A stretch of 64,000 nt of DNA from Polycyclovorans sp002706265 (GCA_963973915.1 CAXBBM010000006.1:153662-217661), one strand, 5' to 3'. Shown: positions 26,075 to 35,813, counted from the first letter of the stretch. Notes: generated by a model from the sequence alone, not told the origin. Made by a program: numbers and translations.

Positions 26075-27274
26075 TCAGAGCCTTGGTCGACGATAGCCGC
26101 CCGCCACGCCCCCGGGCGCCAGTACCAACTGCCAGAGCTGCAGGTTGCGTGCGCGAAACGCGCCGGCGCAGGACAGCAGGTAGTAGCGCCACATGCGCTG
26201 AAAGCGGGCTCCGAAGCGCGCTTCAAAGGTGGGCCAGCTGCGCGTGAAGCGCTCGTGCCAGGCCATCAGCGTGCGGTCGTAGTCGGCGCCAAAGTTATGC
26301 ATGTCCTCGATCACGAAGTTCGGGTCGGCCGCGTCGGCGATCTGACCGAGCACCGGCAGCTGCCCGTTTGGGAAGATGTAGCGGTTGGTCCAAGGGTCGG
26401 TGGTCCCACGGTGATGGGTCTTGCCGATGGTGTGCAACAGCATCAGGCCATCCGCTGCCAAAAGCTGATGGGCGATCTTGAAAAAGTCGGGATAGTTCTT
26501 GCAGCCGACATGTTCAAACATGCCAACCGAGGCGATGCGGTCGAAGCGCTGGGTCGCACGCGCCGCATAACGGCGGTAGTCAACCAGCGCGACCTCGACC
26601 GGCAAGCCCGCGCAGCGTGTGCGCGCCAGTTCGGCCTGTGCCTGCGAGATGGTCAGGCCGACACACCGCGCTCCGTAGCGTTGCGCCGCATGGGCCAGCA
26701 GGCTGCCCCAGCCACAGCCGACATCCAGCAGCCGCATGCCCGGTTCCAGGCCCAGCTTGCGACACACCAGATCGAGTTTGGCCGTCTGCGCATCGTTCAG
26801 GGTGGCTGCATCGGCCCAGTAACCGCAGGAGTACGCCATCGATTCATCGAGCATTGCGGTAAAGAAGTCGTTGCCCAGATCGTAGTGATGGCGTCCAACG
26901 ATCCAGGCCCGCGCTTCATTCTGCAGGTTGAGCACCCGCGCCTTGAGTATGGCCAGCAGCAGCCCCGGCGGGTGTATGGCGTCGTGCAGGCGGGCCCGCA
27001 GCAGACGGTAGATCAGGGTGTCGACCTGTTCGGCGTCCCAGTCTCCGTCCATATAGCTTTCACCCAGGCCGAGGTTGCCCTGAGCCAGAATGCGTCTGGC
27101 GGCGCGAGGGTGGTTGAGCTGCAGGTCAAAAGGCCGTCGGCCATTGAGCTCTATGCCGGCACGCGCCAACAGCGCGGCAAGATGGTCCGTGGCGCGCCTG
27201 CCGTGCCTGTGGCGGCGAAACTCGGGTTTGGTCGACCGTTCTGCGGGCGACGAGGGGTGTGGGGCGTTCGACAT
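26075..27274 (-). CDS. cfa: Cyclopropane-fatty-acyl-phospholipid synthase
   Basis: 399 residues. Uses SAM to add a methylene bridge across cis double bonds of membrane lipids. SAM-binding motif LLDVGCGWGSLLAHAAQRYG; HYDLGNDFFTAMLDESMAYSC and the bicarbonate-site region FEHVGCKNYPDFF are characteristic, as is AGAFRARNLQLWQLV near the C-terminus. ATG 27274 has GGAGAG just upstream; the longer frame to 27373 has no homology. The N-terminal 25 residues are basic and His/Arg-rich (EFRRHRHGRRATDHL). It diverges from parE. Confidence 0.92.
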   Translation of the reverse strand: MSNAPHPSSPAERSTKPEFRRHRHGRRATDHLAALLARAGIELNGRRPFDLQLNHPRAARRILAQGNLGLGESYMDGDWDAEQVDTLIYRLLRARLHDAIHPPGLLLAILKARVLNLQNEARAWIVGRHHYDLGNDFFTAMLDESMAYSCGYWADAATLNDAQTAKLDLVCRKLGLEPGMRLLDVGCGWGSLLAHAAQRYGARCVGLTISQAQAELARTRCAGLPVEVALVDYRRYAARATQRFDRIASVGMFEHVGCKNYPDFFKIAHQLLAADGLMLLHTIGKTHHRGTTDPWTNRYIFPNGQLPVLGQIADAADPNFVIEDMHNFGADYDRTLMAWHERFTRSWPTFEARFGARFQRMWRYYLLSCAGAFRARNLQLWQLVLAPGGVAGGYRRPRL

Positions 27275-27545
27275 GCTCGCTCTCCATCTGACCGACCCAA
27301 TGCGACTCGCTGTGGCCTTGCAGGCAACCGTCGCGACCGGTGGGCGGCGTTCCCAGCCGCGCGGTGTCTGCACCTAAGGTAGTGGTCGGGTGCCGGGCCC
27401 GCAAGCGCCTCGACGCTTGGCCTGCTTTGTCTTCGGTGCGGTGGCGGGTCGGCCGGGCATACCGACGGAGGGCTTCTTGCCCCTTCGATGATTTTTCCCG
27501 TAGCCTCCGCGCGCCGCGCTCCCGCCCGCTTCCCTGGTTTCGCTC

Positions 27546-29435
27546 ATGACCGATGCACACGAATACGGCGCCAATGCCATTGAGGTTCTTCAAGGCTTGG
27601 ACCCGGTGCGCAAGCGGCCCGGCATGTACACCGACACCCAGCGGCCGAACCATCTGGCGCAGGAGGTGGTGGACAACGCCGTCGATGAAGCGCTGGCGGG
27701 TCACTGCAAAAGCATTCAGGTCACGGTGTTCGAGGACGGTTCGCTGGAAGTCTCTGACGACGGCCGTGGCATGCCGGTCGACATTCACCCCGAACATGGC
27801 GTGTCGGGGGTGGAGCTGATCCTCACCAAGCTGCACTCCGGGGCCAAGTTCTCGAACAAGATGTACGGCTATTCCGGCGGCCTGCACGGGGTGGGGGTGT
27901 CGGTGGTCAATGCGCTGTCGACGCGTCTGGTGGTGACGGTCTACCGCGGCGGCAAGCAGCACGAAATCGCATTTGCCAGCGGCCACAAGGCTGAAGAGTT
28001 GCGCGAGGTGGGCACCGTGGGGCAGCGCCGCACCGGCACCACCGTGCGCTTCTGGCCCGACCCGCAGTATTTCGACAGCCCCAGATTCAGCCTGCCGCGG
28101 CTCAAGCAGAACCTGCGCGCCAAGGCGGTGCTGTGCCCGAATCTCAAGATCAGCCTCGATGACCGCGTGCACGGCGAGCAGATCACCTGGCTTTACGAGA
28201 ACGGCCTGCTCGATTACCTCAAGGATGCCTTGGGTGACCTGGAGACGCTGCCGGCCGAGCCGTTCACCGGGTCGTTGAAGGCGGCGCGCGAAGAGGCCGA
28301 GTGGGCGCTGGTGTGGACCGTCGGCGGCGGGGAGGCGGTGGCCGAAAGCTATGTCAACCTCATTCCCACGGCGCAGGGCGGCACCCACGTCAATGGCTTG
28401 CGCACCGGACTGACCGAGGCGATCCGCGAGTTCTGCGAATTTCGCAACCTGCTGCCACGCGGCGTGAAACTCACGCCCGATGACGTGTGGAGCGGCTGCC
28501 AGTACGTGCTGTCCACCAAGATGCACGACCCGCAGTTTGCCGGCCAGACCAAGGAGCGTCTGTCGTCGCGCGAGACGGCGGCGTTTGTCTCGGGCACCGT
28601 GCACGATGCCTTTGGCCTGTGGCTCAACCAGCATCCCAACGAAGGCGAGCAGATTGCCCAGCTGGTCATCAGCAATGCTGCGGCGCGCCTCAAGCAGAGC
28701 CGCCAGGTGGTGCGCAAGAAGATCACCTCGGGCCCGGCGCTGCCGGGCAAGCTGGCCGATTGTGTGTCCACCGATCTGTCGCAGACCGAGCTGTTTCTGG
28801 TTGAAGGCGATTCGGCCGGCGGTTCGGCCAAGCAGGCACGGGACCGCGACACCCAGGCGGTGATGCCCTTGCGCGGCAAGATTCTCAACACCTGGGAGTG
28901 TGATGCCAACGAGGCGCTGGCCAGCCAGGAAATTCACGACATTTCGGTGGCCATTGGCGTGGACCCCGGCAGTGCCGATCTTGGCCAGCTGCGCTACGGC
29001 AAGGTCTGTGTGCTGGCCGATGCCGACTCCGACGGATTGCACATTGCCACCCTGCTGTGCGCCCTGTTTCTGCGCCATTACCGGCCGTTGGTGCAGGCTG
29101 GGCACGTCTACATCGCGATGCCGCCGCTGTACCGCATCGACCTGGCCAAGCAGGTGTTCTACGCCCTGGACGGCGCCGAGCGCGATGGCATTCTCGACCG
29201 TCTGCAGGCCGAAAACCCCAAGGCCAAGCTCAGCGTCACCCGCTTCAAGGGCCTGGGAGAAATGAACCCGCTGCAGCTGCGCGAAACCACCATGGCCCGC
29301 GACACCCGCCGGCTGGTGCAGTTGACCCTGGACGAGGGGCAATCGGACCAGATCGTCGACATGCTGCTCAATAAAAAGCGCGCCAGCGACCGCAAGGACT
29401 GGCTGGAGCGTGAAGGCAACCGCGCCAACGTCTGA
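27546..29435 (+). CDS. parE: DNA topoisomerase IV subunit B
   Basis: 629 residues, the ParE rather than GyrB length. ATPase half: EVVDNAVDEALAGHC, DDGRGMPVDIHPEHGVSG, GLHGVGVSVVNALS. TOPRIM: FLVEGDSAGGSAKQARDRD and PLRGKILNTWE, then VLADADSDGLHI. It is the ATP-driven subunit that with ParC decatenates daughter chromosomes. parC follows 91 bases downstream on the same strand. Confidence 0.95.
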   Translation: MTDAHEYGANAIEVLQGLDPVRKRPGMYTDTQRPNHLAQEVVDNAVDEALAGHCKSIQVTVFEDGSLEVSDDGRGMPVDIHPEHGVSGVELILTKLHSGAKFSNKMYGYSGGLHGVGVSVVNALSTRLVVTVYRGGKQHEIAFASGHKAEELREVGTVGQRRTGTTVRFWPDPQYFDSPRFSLPRLKQNLRAKAVLCPNLKISLDDRVHGEQITWLYENGLLDYLKDALGDLETLPAEPFTGSLKAAREEAEWALVWTVGGGEAVAESYVNLIPTAQGGTHVNGLRTGLTEAIREFCEFRNLLPRGVKLTPDDVWSGCQYVLSTKMHDPQFAGQTKERLSSRETAAFVSGTVHDAFGLWLNQHPNEGEQIAQLVISNAAARLKQSRQVVRKKITSGPALPGKLADCVSTDLSQTELFLVEGDSAGGSAKQARDRDTQAVMPLRGKILNTWECDANEALASQEIHDISVAIGVDPGSADLGQLRYGKVCVLADADSDGLHIATLLCALFLRHYRPLVQAGHVYIAMPPLYRIDLAKQVFYALDGAERDGILDRLQAENPKAKLSVTRFKGLGEMNPLQLRETTMARDTRRLVQLTLDEGQSDQIVDMLLNKKRASDRKDWLEREGNRANV

Positions 29436-29526
29436 CCGCCGCCGCCGCGCACCCGGGGCCTGACGGCGCACGGGCTGGCGGCTGCGTACACTCTGCCCCC
29501 TGCCATTTCCGGGTCACTAGAACACG

Positions 29527-31755
29527 ATGTCCGTGATTGAAACCGAACGTCTGCCCCTCTCGGTTTTTGCCGAGCGCGCCTATCTCGATTATTCGATGTA
29601 CGTGGTGCTGGACCGCGCGCTGCCGAACATTGCCGACGGGCTGAAGCCGGTGCAGCGGCGCATCGTCTACGCCATGAGTGAGCTGGGTCTGAGCGCCGGC
29701 GCCAAGCACAAGAAATCGGCGCGCACGGTGGGGGACGTACTCGGCAAGTTTCACCCGCATGGCGACACCGCCTGCTACGAGGCCATGGTGACCATGGCGC
29801 AGCCCTTTGCCTATCGCTATCCGCTGGTGGACGGGCAGGGCAACTGGGGCTCGCATGACGACCCCAAGAGCTTTGCGGCCATGCGCTACACCGAATCGCG
29901 GCTCACGGCTTATGCCTCCACCCTGCTGGTGGAACTGGCCAACGGCACGGTGGACTGGCTGCCCAACTTTGACGGCACCCTGGAAGAGCCGCGTCTGCTG
30001 CCGGCACGGCTGCCCAACATTCTGGTCAACGGCACCACCGGCATTGCCGTGGGCATGGCCACCGACATTCCGCCGCACAACCTGCGTGAACTGGCCAAGG
30101 CCTGCATCCACCTGCTCAAGCATCCGGGGGCCGAGATTGAAACCCTGATGCGCTTCGTGCCCGCGCCCGACTATCCCACCGGTTGCGAGATCGTTTCCGA
30201 CTCGGCCGACCTGCTCAAGCTCTACCGCACCGGCCTGGGCAACGTGCGCGCCCGCGCCCGCTGGGAACGCGAGGCCGACACCGGCTACCTGGTCGTCACG
30301 GCGCTGCCGCATCAGGTGTCCGGCTCGCGGGTGCAGGAGCAGATTGCCGACCAGATGCGCGCCAAGAAGCTGCCGCTGGTGGAGGACCTGCGCGACGAGT
30401 CCGACCACGAAAACCCGGTGCGTATCGTCATCGTGCCGCGCTCCAGCCGGGTGGATGCGGCGCAGTTGATGGCGCACCTGTTCGCCACCACCGATCTCGA
30501 AAAAAGCTATCGCGTCAACCTCAACATGATTGGCCTCGACGGCCGGCCCAAGGTCAAGAACCTGCGCGAGATTCTGGTGGAGTGGCTGGAGTTCCGCTTC
30601 GCCACCGTCACTCGGCGCCTCAATTACCGGCTGGCCAAGGTCAACGACCGTCTGCACCTGTTGGACGGTTTGCTGATTGCGTTTCTCAACCTCGACGAAG
30701 TGATCCGCATCATCCGCTTCGAGGACGAGCCCAAGGCGGTGCTGATGGCGACCTTCGCCCTCAGCGAACGCCAGACCGAATACATCCTCGACACCAAGCT
30801 GCGCCAGCTCGCGCGGCTGGAAGAGATGAAGATCAAGGGCGAGCAGGACGCCCTGGCCGCCGAGCGCGCCGAACTTGAAGCCCTGCTGGCCGATGACGAC
30901 GCGCTGAAAACACTCATTTCGCGGGAAATTGCCGACGATGCCCAGAAGTACGGCGACGATCGGCGTTGCCCTATTGGCGCCGCGCCGCCGGCACAGGCGC
31001 TGTCGGCCGAGTCGATATTGCCCGCCGAAGCGGTGACGGTGGTGCTCAGCCAGGCCGGCTGGATCCGCGCCGGCAAGGGCCATGACCTCGACCCGACCAC
31101 CCTGACCTACAAGGCCGGTGATGCCTACTTCATCCATGCCCAGGGCAAGACCAACCAGCTGTTGATCGGCCTCGACACCAAAGGCCGTGCCTACACGCTC
31201 AACCCCAGGGAGCTGCCCTCGGCGCGCAGCCAGGGCGAGCCGGTCACCACCCGCCTTGATCTGCAGGATGGCGGCAAGCTGGTGTCGCTGCTGATGGGCG
31301 AGGGCGACCAGCGTTACGTGCTGGCCTCCAGCGAGGGTTATGGCTTTATCACCCAGCTGGACGCGCTGCAGGCGCGCAACCGTGCCGGCAAGGCCGTCGT
31401 CAGCCTCGGCGATGCCCTGCTCATGCCGCCCACGCTGTGCCGTGACAGCGCCTCGGACCTTGCCGTGTGCACTGCCGAAGGGCGGCTGCTGGTGTTCCCG
31501 GTCGCCGACCTGCCCGAGCTGGCCAAGGGCAAGGGCAACAAGCTGATTGGCCTGAAGGGCCATGACGTGATTCTGGCCCTGGGCGTTCTGCCGCCGGGCG
31601 CCAGTCTGGTGCTGACCTGCGGCAAGCGCACGCTGACGCTGAAACCGTCCGATCTTGCGCTGTATCGCGGTGCCCGTGGCAGCCGCGGCGGGCACCTGCC
31701 GCGAGGGTTTCAGCGGGTCGAGGCGATGGCGGCGGAGCTGGCCGCCAAGCCTTGA
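29527..31755 (+). CDS. parC: DNA topoisomerase IV subunit A
   Basis: 742 residues. DNA-cleaving subunit with catalytic Tyr121 in AAMRYTESRLTAYA. The quinolone-determining region reads GKFHPHGDTACYEAM: Thr81 and Glu85 stand at the positions of E. coli Ser80 and Glu84. The C-terminal domain (about 500-735) has beta-pinwheel blades (ITQLDALQARNRAGKAV; LIGLKGHDVILAL). Partner of the upstream parE. Confidence 0.95.
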   Translation: MSVIETERLPLSVFAERAYLDYSMYVVLDRALPNIADGLKPVQRRIVYAMSELGLSAGAKHKKSARTVGDVLGKFHPHGDTACYEAMVTMAQPFAYRYPLVDGQGNWGSHDDPKSFAAMRYTESRLTAYASTLLVELANGTVDWLPNFDGTLEEPRLLPARLPNILVNGTTGIAVGMATDIPPHNLRELAKACIHLLKHPGAEIETLMRFVPAPDYPTGCEIVSDSADLLKLYRTGLGNVRARARWEREADTGYLVVTALPHQVSGSRVQEQIADQMRAKKLPLVEDLRDESDHENPVRIVIVPRSSRVDAAQLMAHLFATTDLEKSYRVNLNMIGLDGRPKVKNLREILVEWLEFRFATVTRRLNYRLAKVNDRLHLLDGLLIAFLNLDEVIRIIRFEDEPKAVLMATFALSERQTEYILDTKLRQLARLEEMKIKGEQDALAAERAELEALLADDDALKTLISREIADDAQKYGDDRRCPIGAAPPAQALSAESILPAEAVTVVLSQAGWIRAGKGHDLDPTTLTYKAGDAYFIHAQGKTNQLLIGLDTKGRAYTLNPRELPSARSQGEPVTTRLDLQDGGKLVSLLMGEGDQRYVLASSEGYGFITQLDALQARNRAGKAVVSLGDALLMPPTLCRDSASDLAVCTAEGRLLVFPVADLPELAKGKGNKLIGLKGHDVILALGVLPPGASLVLTCGKRTLTLKPSDLALYRGARGSRGGHLPRGFQRVEAMAAELAAKP

Positions 31756-31839
31756 ACTGTGACCCTTGAGTTGGGGTCTGTCTGCCGCATATTGTCTCCA
31801 TCGTTCCCCTCGAACCCTTTCAGAGAGTTGCGCCTACCC

Positions 31840-32718
31840 ATGAAACGAATCGGATTGTTCCTTCTGACCAACATTGCTGTGATTCTGGTGCTGTCGGTGG
31901 TGGCCCATCTGTTCGGGCTCAACCAGTACCTTGAAGCCGACGGCACGCTCAACCTGACCACCTTGCTGCTGTTCTGCGCGATTTTCGGCATGGGCGGCTC
32001 GTTCATCTCTTTGCTCATGTCGAAATGGGTGGCGCTGAAGATGACCGGCGCCCAGATCATCGAGAATCCCCGCAGCAGCCAGGAAATGTGGCTGGTGAAT
32101 ACCGTCAAGCGCCAGGCCCAGGCGGCCGGGATCGGCACGCCGGACGTGGCGGTCTACAACGCGCCCGAGCCCAACGCGTTTGCCACCGGGTCGAACAAGA
32201 ACAAGGCACTGGTGGCCGTGTCCACCGGGCTGCTGACGCACATGTCGCAGGACGAAGTGGAGGCCGTGCTCGGCCACGAGATTGGCCACGTCGCCAACGG
32301 TGACATGGTGACGCTGACGCTGATCCAGGGCGTGGTGAACACCTTTGTCATGTTCTTTGCCCGCATCATCGGCCACTTCATCGACCGCGCCGTGCTCAAG
32401 AACGAAGGCGGCTACGGCATTGGGTACTTCATCAGCGTGATCGTGCTGCAGATCGTGTTCGGCTTTCTGGCCTCGGCCATCGTGGCCTGGTTTTCGCGGC
32501 ATCGTGAGTTCCGCGCCGACCGGGCCGGCGCCCACCTGGCGGGGCGCCGCAAGATGATCAGTGCGTTGGAACGGCTGAAGGTGGCGCACGGCCAGTCCAC
32601 CCTGCCCGAGCAGATCACCGCCTTCGGCATCTCCGGCGGCAAGATCAGCAAGATGTTTGCAACCCACCCGCCGCTGGAAGCGCGCATTGCCGCGCTGCAG
32701 CAGGCCAACACCGCGTGA
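31840..32718 (+). CDS. htpX: Membrane zinc protease HtpX
   Basis: 292 residues. Quality-control metalloprotease of the inner membrane. Two N-terminal transmembrane helices (4-24, 38-60), the zinc motif HEIGH at 146-150 in AVLGHEIGHVANGDM, two more helices (about 160-180, 195-218), and the third ligand region REFRADRAGAHLAG. ATG 31840 (MKRIGLFLLTNIAVILV) is the family start; the frame is open a little further upstream. A strong terminator follows. Confidence 0.95.
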   Translation: MKRIGLFLLTNIAVILVLSVVAHLFGLNQYLEADGTLNLTTLLLFCAIFGMGGSFISLLMSKWVALKMTGAQIIENPRSSQEMWLVNTVKRQAQAAGIGTPDVAVYNAPEPNAFATGSNKNKALVAVSTGLLTHMSQDEVEAVLGHEIGHVANGDMVTLTLIQGVVNTFVMFFARIIGHFIDRAVLKNEGGYGIGYFISVIVLQIVFGFLASAIVAWFSRHREFRADRAGAHLAGRRKMISALERLKVAHGQSTLPEQITAFGISGGKISKMFATHPPLEARIAALQQANTA

Positions 32719-32741
32719 GCTGAGCGGGAGGCGGCGGCACG

Positions 32742-32769
32742 AAAAAGGCGACCCTTGGGTCGCCTTTTT
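32742..32769. terminator. Rho-independent terminator, bidirectional
   Basis: AAAAAGGCGACCC-TT-GGGTCGCCTTTTT, a perfect 13-bp stem with A- and T-runs on both sides. It serves htpX and probably the convergent P450 gene ending at 32834. Confidence 0.92.
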
Positions 32770-32833
32770 CTTTTCGTGCGTCTCTGCTGAAGCCGCGGCT
32801 GGCCACGTTGAGGGGGCCAGCCGCAGTGTGCCT

Positions 32834-34246
32834 TTACGACTTTGCGGTCAATTTGACCGGCAGATGCTCATAACCGCGAACAAAGTTGGATTGCACACGT
32901 TCGGGCTCGCCGACCACTTCGATCTTGTCGAAACGCGGCAGCAGCTCCTCCCACAGGATGCGCAACTGCAGTTCGGCCAGCCGGTTGCCCATGCAACGGT
33001 GGATGCCGTAGCCGAAGGAGAGATGGTTTCGCGCGTCCTTGCGATCAATGATCAATCGATCGGGATCCTCGAACTTGCGTTCGTCGCGATTGCCGGAGGC
33101 AAACCACATCACGACCTTGTCGCCCTTCTTGATGGTCTGGCCGCGCAGCTCCACATCCTGCGTGGCGACCCGGCGCATGTGCGACAGCGGGGTCTGCCAG
33201 CGGATGATTTCCGAGACCATGTTCGGAATCAGCGCCGGGTTGGCCTTCAGCTTGGCGAATTCCTCCGGGAACTCGTTCAGGGCCAGCACGCCGCCACTCA
33301 TGGAATTGCGCGTGGTGTCATTGCCACCGACGATGAGCAGGGCCAAATTGCCGATGAATTCCATCGGACGATTGATCATGTCCTTGGTGTCGTCGCTGCT
33401 CTGCAGCAGGCTGATCAAATCGAAGCTGGGCGGCTCCCCCGCCGCGCGGCGGGCTTCCTTGTCGCGCCACAGTTGCGAGAACGCCCAGGCCATTTCGGCA
33501 GAGGCGTCAAACATGTTCTCTTCATCATCGAATTCGCCGCCGGATGCCGCTGTCGTCCCAGCCAGTCGATCGGACCAGTCAGTCAGCTTGTGCCGTTCCT
33601 CGTACGGGAAATCCAGCAGCGTGGCCAGCATGCGGCCCGTCAACTCCTTCGATACCGCCGGCACCCAGTCGAAGGGTTTGTTCAGCGGCAGGCTGTCGAG
33701 CACATCCCCGGTACGCTGGCGGATCAGGCTTTCCATTTCCTTGAGGTTTTGCGGCGCCACCACGCCCTGAACCGACCGGCGCTGTACATCATGCTTGGGG
33801 GGGTCCATCGCGATGAACATCTCCACGGGCATCCCTTCCGGAAAGTCCCCCAGCACGATCATCGGTTCGGAGGAAAACAGCTCGTGATGCTTGTCCACGA
33901 AGAGGATGTCCTCATAGCGCGTCACCGACCAGAACGGCCCGAAGGGACTGTTCTTCTGATAGTGCACGGGCGCCTCGTCGCGCAGTCGCTTGAAATAGGC
34001 GCGCCACTGGTCTTGCCGATACAAGAACGGGTTGCTGAGGTCGATGCCCTCGAGCGCCAGCGTACCGATATCGGGAACGGGCGCTTCAACGAAGTGGAGC
34101 GGGGGCCTCCGCGGGCCGATGACCCGCTTCTTCGCCCTCACCAACAGCTTCAGCGCGCGGATCTGCAGGTGCATCGGCACCACTCTGGACGTGGCGTTGA
34201 TGACCTTGGTCTGGAAAACATCAATTGCATGGGATTGCGATGACAT
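32834..34246 (-). CDS. Cytochrome P450, CYP153 alkane hydroxylase type
   Basis: 470 residues. CYP153 enzymes hydroxylate the terminal carbon of medium-chain alkanes and fatty acids. Heme-binding loop SFGYGIHRCMGNRLAELQ with Cys418; I-helix oxygen-activation motif VGGNDTTRN (306-313); ExxR as SEIIRW (345-350); meander WFASGNRDE. VEMFIAMDPPKHDVQRR and GIHRCMGNRLAELQLRILWE match CYP153A proteins well. It is soluble and needs electrons from a ferredoxin; the [2Fe-2S] ferredoxin gene lies 14 bases upstream in the same operon. A ferredoxin reductase is not in the window. Confidence 0.92.
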   Translation of the reverse strand: MSSQSHAIDVFQTKVINATSRVVPMHLQIRALKLLVRAKKRVIGPRRPPLHFVEAPVPDIGTLALEGIDLSNPFLYRQDQWRAYFKRLRDEAPVHYQKNSPFGPFWSVTRYEDILFVDKHHELFSSEPMIVLGDFPEGMPVEMFIAMDPPKHDVQRRSVQGVVAPQNLKEMESLIRQRTGDVLDSLPLNKPFDWVPAVSKELTGRMLATLLDFPYEERHKLTDWSDRLAGTTAASGGEFDDEENMFDASAEMAWAFSQLWRDKEARRAAGEPPSFDLISLLQSSDDTKDMINRPMEFIGNLALLIVGGNDTTRNSMSGGVLALNEFPEEFAKLKANPALIPNMVSEIIRWQTPLSHMRRVATQDVELRGQTIKKGDKVVMWFASGNRDERKFEDPDRLIIDRKDARNHLSFGYGIHRCMGNRLAELQLRILWEELLPRFDKIEVVGEPERVQSNFVRGYEHLPVKLTAKS

Positions 34247-34260
34247 ACGGTACTCCTCGA

Positions 34261-34581
34261 TTACATCTGGAATTCGGGCAGGTGAACGGTCATGCCGTCC
34301 ATTGCCTCGGTGGTGTGCACCTGACAGCCGAGCCGCGAGGTTTTGGCGCGTTCCGGGGTCATGGAAAGCATCTGCTCTTCGTCGTCACTGGGCGTGCCGG
34401 TCTTCTTGAACCAGTCGGCGGCAACAATGACGTGGCAGGTGCCGCAGGCGCATTCGCCGCCGCAGTCGCCATCGATGCCCGGAATCGCGTTATCGACCGC
34501 GATCTGCATCAGCGAAACGCCCGCCTCGAATTCGGCGACGTGCTCAGTGTTGTCGTGTGCGACAAACGTGATTTTGCCCAA
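34261..34581 (-). CDS. [2Fe-2S] ferredoxin, redox partner of the CYP153 P450
   Basis: 106 residues, adrenodoxin/putidaredoxin type. Cluster ligands Cys40, Cys46 and Cys49 in GDCGGECACGTCH and Cys86 in SRLGCQV; Cys44 is an extra cysteine, as in some class I P450 ferredoxins. The C-terminal block MTVHLPEFQM is typical of P450 partners. First gene of a two-gene operon with the P450. Confidence 0.92.
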   Translation of the reverse strand: MGKITFVAHDNTEHVAEFEAGVSLMQIAVDNAIPGIDGDCGGECACGTCHVIVAADWFKKTGTPSDDEEQMLSMTPERAKTSRLGCQVHTTEAMDGMTVHLPEFQM

Positions 34582-34642
34582 GGGTTTTCTCCTTCCTGTG
34601 GTTGTGGTAGTGCAGCTTAGGGAGAAGCCAATGCGCCGGCGA

Positions 34643-34678
34643 GGTCATTTATTGACAGTGAAGGGTCATTTAATGACA
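34643..34678. promoter_or_regulatory. Two 15-bp palindromic boxes between the CYP153 operon and its AraC regulator
   Basis: GGTCATTTATTGACA at 34643-34657 and GGTCATTTAATGACA at 34664-34678. They are direct repeats 21 bases apart (two helical turns, same face) and each is itself nearly palindromic (GTCATT...AATGAC). They sit 35-70 bases before the regulator ATG and 60-100 bases before the ferredoxin ATG, the expected place for an AraC-type activator site that serves both directions. Confidence 0.7.
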
Positions 34679-34712
34679 ATCGGCGTTCGTCACGGGCCGA
34701 GGCTTCGCACGC

Positions 34713-35759
34713 ATGAAAGCAACGCATCGTGAAGACGGCGCACTGATCCAAGGGGCCGATATTCCGTCGAGTTACTCGTGGCTGATTGCGCGGGAGCTGG
34801 GCCTCACGTCGCGCCAACTGCCCACGCTGCTGCAAGGCACCGAGCTCGGCGTTGCGCAGTTTCTGGGCGAGGACAGCATGCTCACCGCTGCGCAGCAGGT
34901 GCGGATACTGCGCAACGGACTGATGCTTTCGGGCCGCCCGGAATTCGGCCTGAGGCTCGGCAAACGGCTGACGCCGGCCACCCATGGCGCCATGGGCTTT
35001 GCTGCCTACAGCGCCCCTGATCTGCTCACCGCGCTGCACGCGATTCACACCTTTCTGCCCACGCGCGCGAGCTTCATCGAGCTGCACCTGCGCCAGGCCG
35101 AGGTGCATCTGGAATGCGAGCTGAAGTTTCAGGTGCCGTTGGACGCGGACATTCATCGTTGTCTGGCGGACACCATGGCCAAGGTGCTGCTGGAGTTCGG
35201 TGAATTCATCACCGGCGGTCCTTTGCATGAAGCCGAGATCTGTTTTGCCCATGCGGCGCCGGACTATCAGGCCCGCTACCCGGAGTACCTGAGCGGGCAG
35301 ATTCACTTTGACTGCGACCGGTTGATGCTGAAGCTGCCCATGGCCTTGTGCCGGGAGCCGAACGCCTCGGCCAGTCATGAAAACTACCGACTGGCCTTGC
35401 AGCAATGTGAGGCCATGCTGGCGCAGCTTCAGTCCCACAAGCCGAGTTACCAGACCCGGCTCAAGAAGATGATGCTGGCCCAACCGCCGGGCACGCTGAG
35501 CGAAGACGAAGCGGCGGCATCGCTGTTCATGAGCAAGCGCACCTTGGCACGCAAGCTTGAACAGGAAGGCAGCGGCTTTCGGAAAATCCGCGAAGAGATT
35601 CTGTCGGCGCAGGCGGCGAGCCACGTGCGCGACGGCCTTCTGTCCGTTGAGGCGATCGCCGCGCTGATGAATTACCACGACAGTGCCAACTTCAGACGCG
35701 CCTTCAAGCGCTGGTTTGGTCAATCACCCGAGCAGTACCGGCACCCGGGTGGTGCGTGA
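34713..35759 (+). CDS. AraC family regulator (arabinose-binding-like N-terminal domain), probable CYP153 operon activator
   Basis: 348 residues. The N-terminal 190 residues match the Arabinose_bd type found in OruR/GadX-like activators (SYSWLIARELGLTSRQLPTLL; GAMGFAAYSAPDLLTALHAI). The C-terminal AraC domain has two helix-turn-helices: SEDEAAASLFMSKRTLARKL (about 262-281) and SVEAIAALMNYHDSANFRRAF followed by KRWFGQSPEQYR. Regulators of this type commonly lie beside CYP153 genes and respond to alkanes or their products. It is divergent from the ferredoxin-P450 operon. Confidence 0.88.
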   Translation: MKATHREDGALIQGADIPSSYSWLIARELGLTSRQLPTLLQGTELGVAQFLGEDSMLTAAQQVRILRNGLMLSGRPEFGLRLGKRLTPATHGAMGFAAYSAPDLLTALHAIHTFLPTRASFIELHLRQAEVHLECELKFQVPLDADIHRCLADTMAKVLLEFGEFITGGPLHEAEICFAHAAPDYQARYPEYLSGQIHFDCDRLMLKLPMALCREPNASASHENYRLALQQCEAMLAQLQSHKPSYQTRLKKMMLAQPPGTLSEDEAAASLFMSKRTLARKLEQEGSGFRKIREEILSAQAASHVRDGLLSVEAIAALMNYHDSANFRRAFKRWFGQSPEQYRHPGGA

Positions 35760-35813
35760 CCGGCGCCCCGTCTGCCAGGCCCGGGCCCGGGCGTGCGACG
35801 GACCAGCGCCGCG

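Noticed and set aside
27126..29471. 781-codon frame antisense to cfa/parE
   Set aside because: Shadow frame across two real genes and their intergenic region.
29368..31695. 775-codon frame antisense to parC
   Set aside because: Shadow frame; parC on the other strand has complete topoisomerase motifs.
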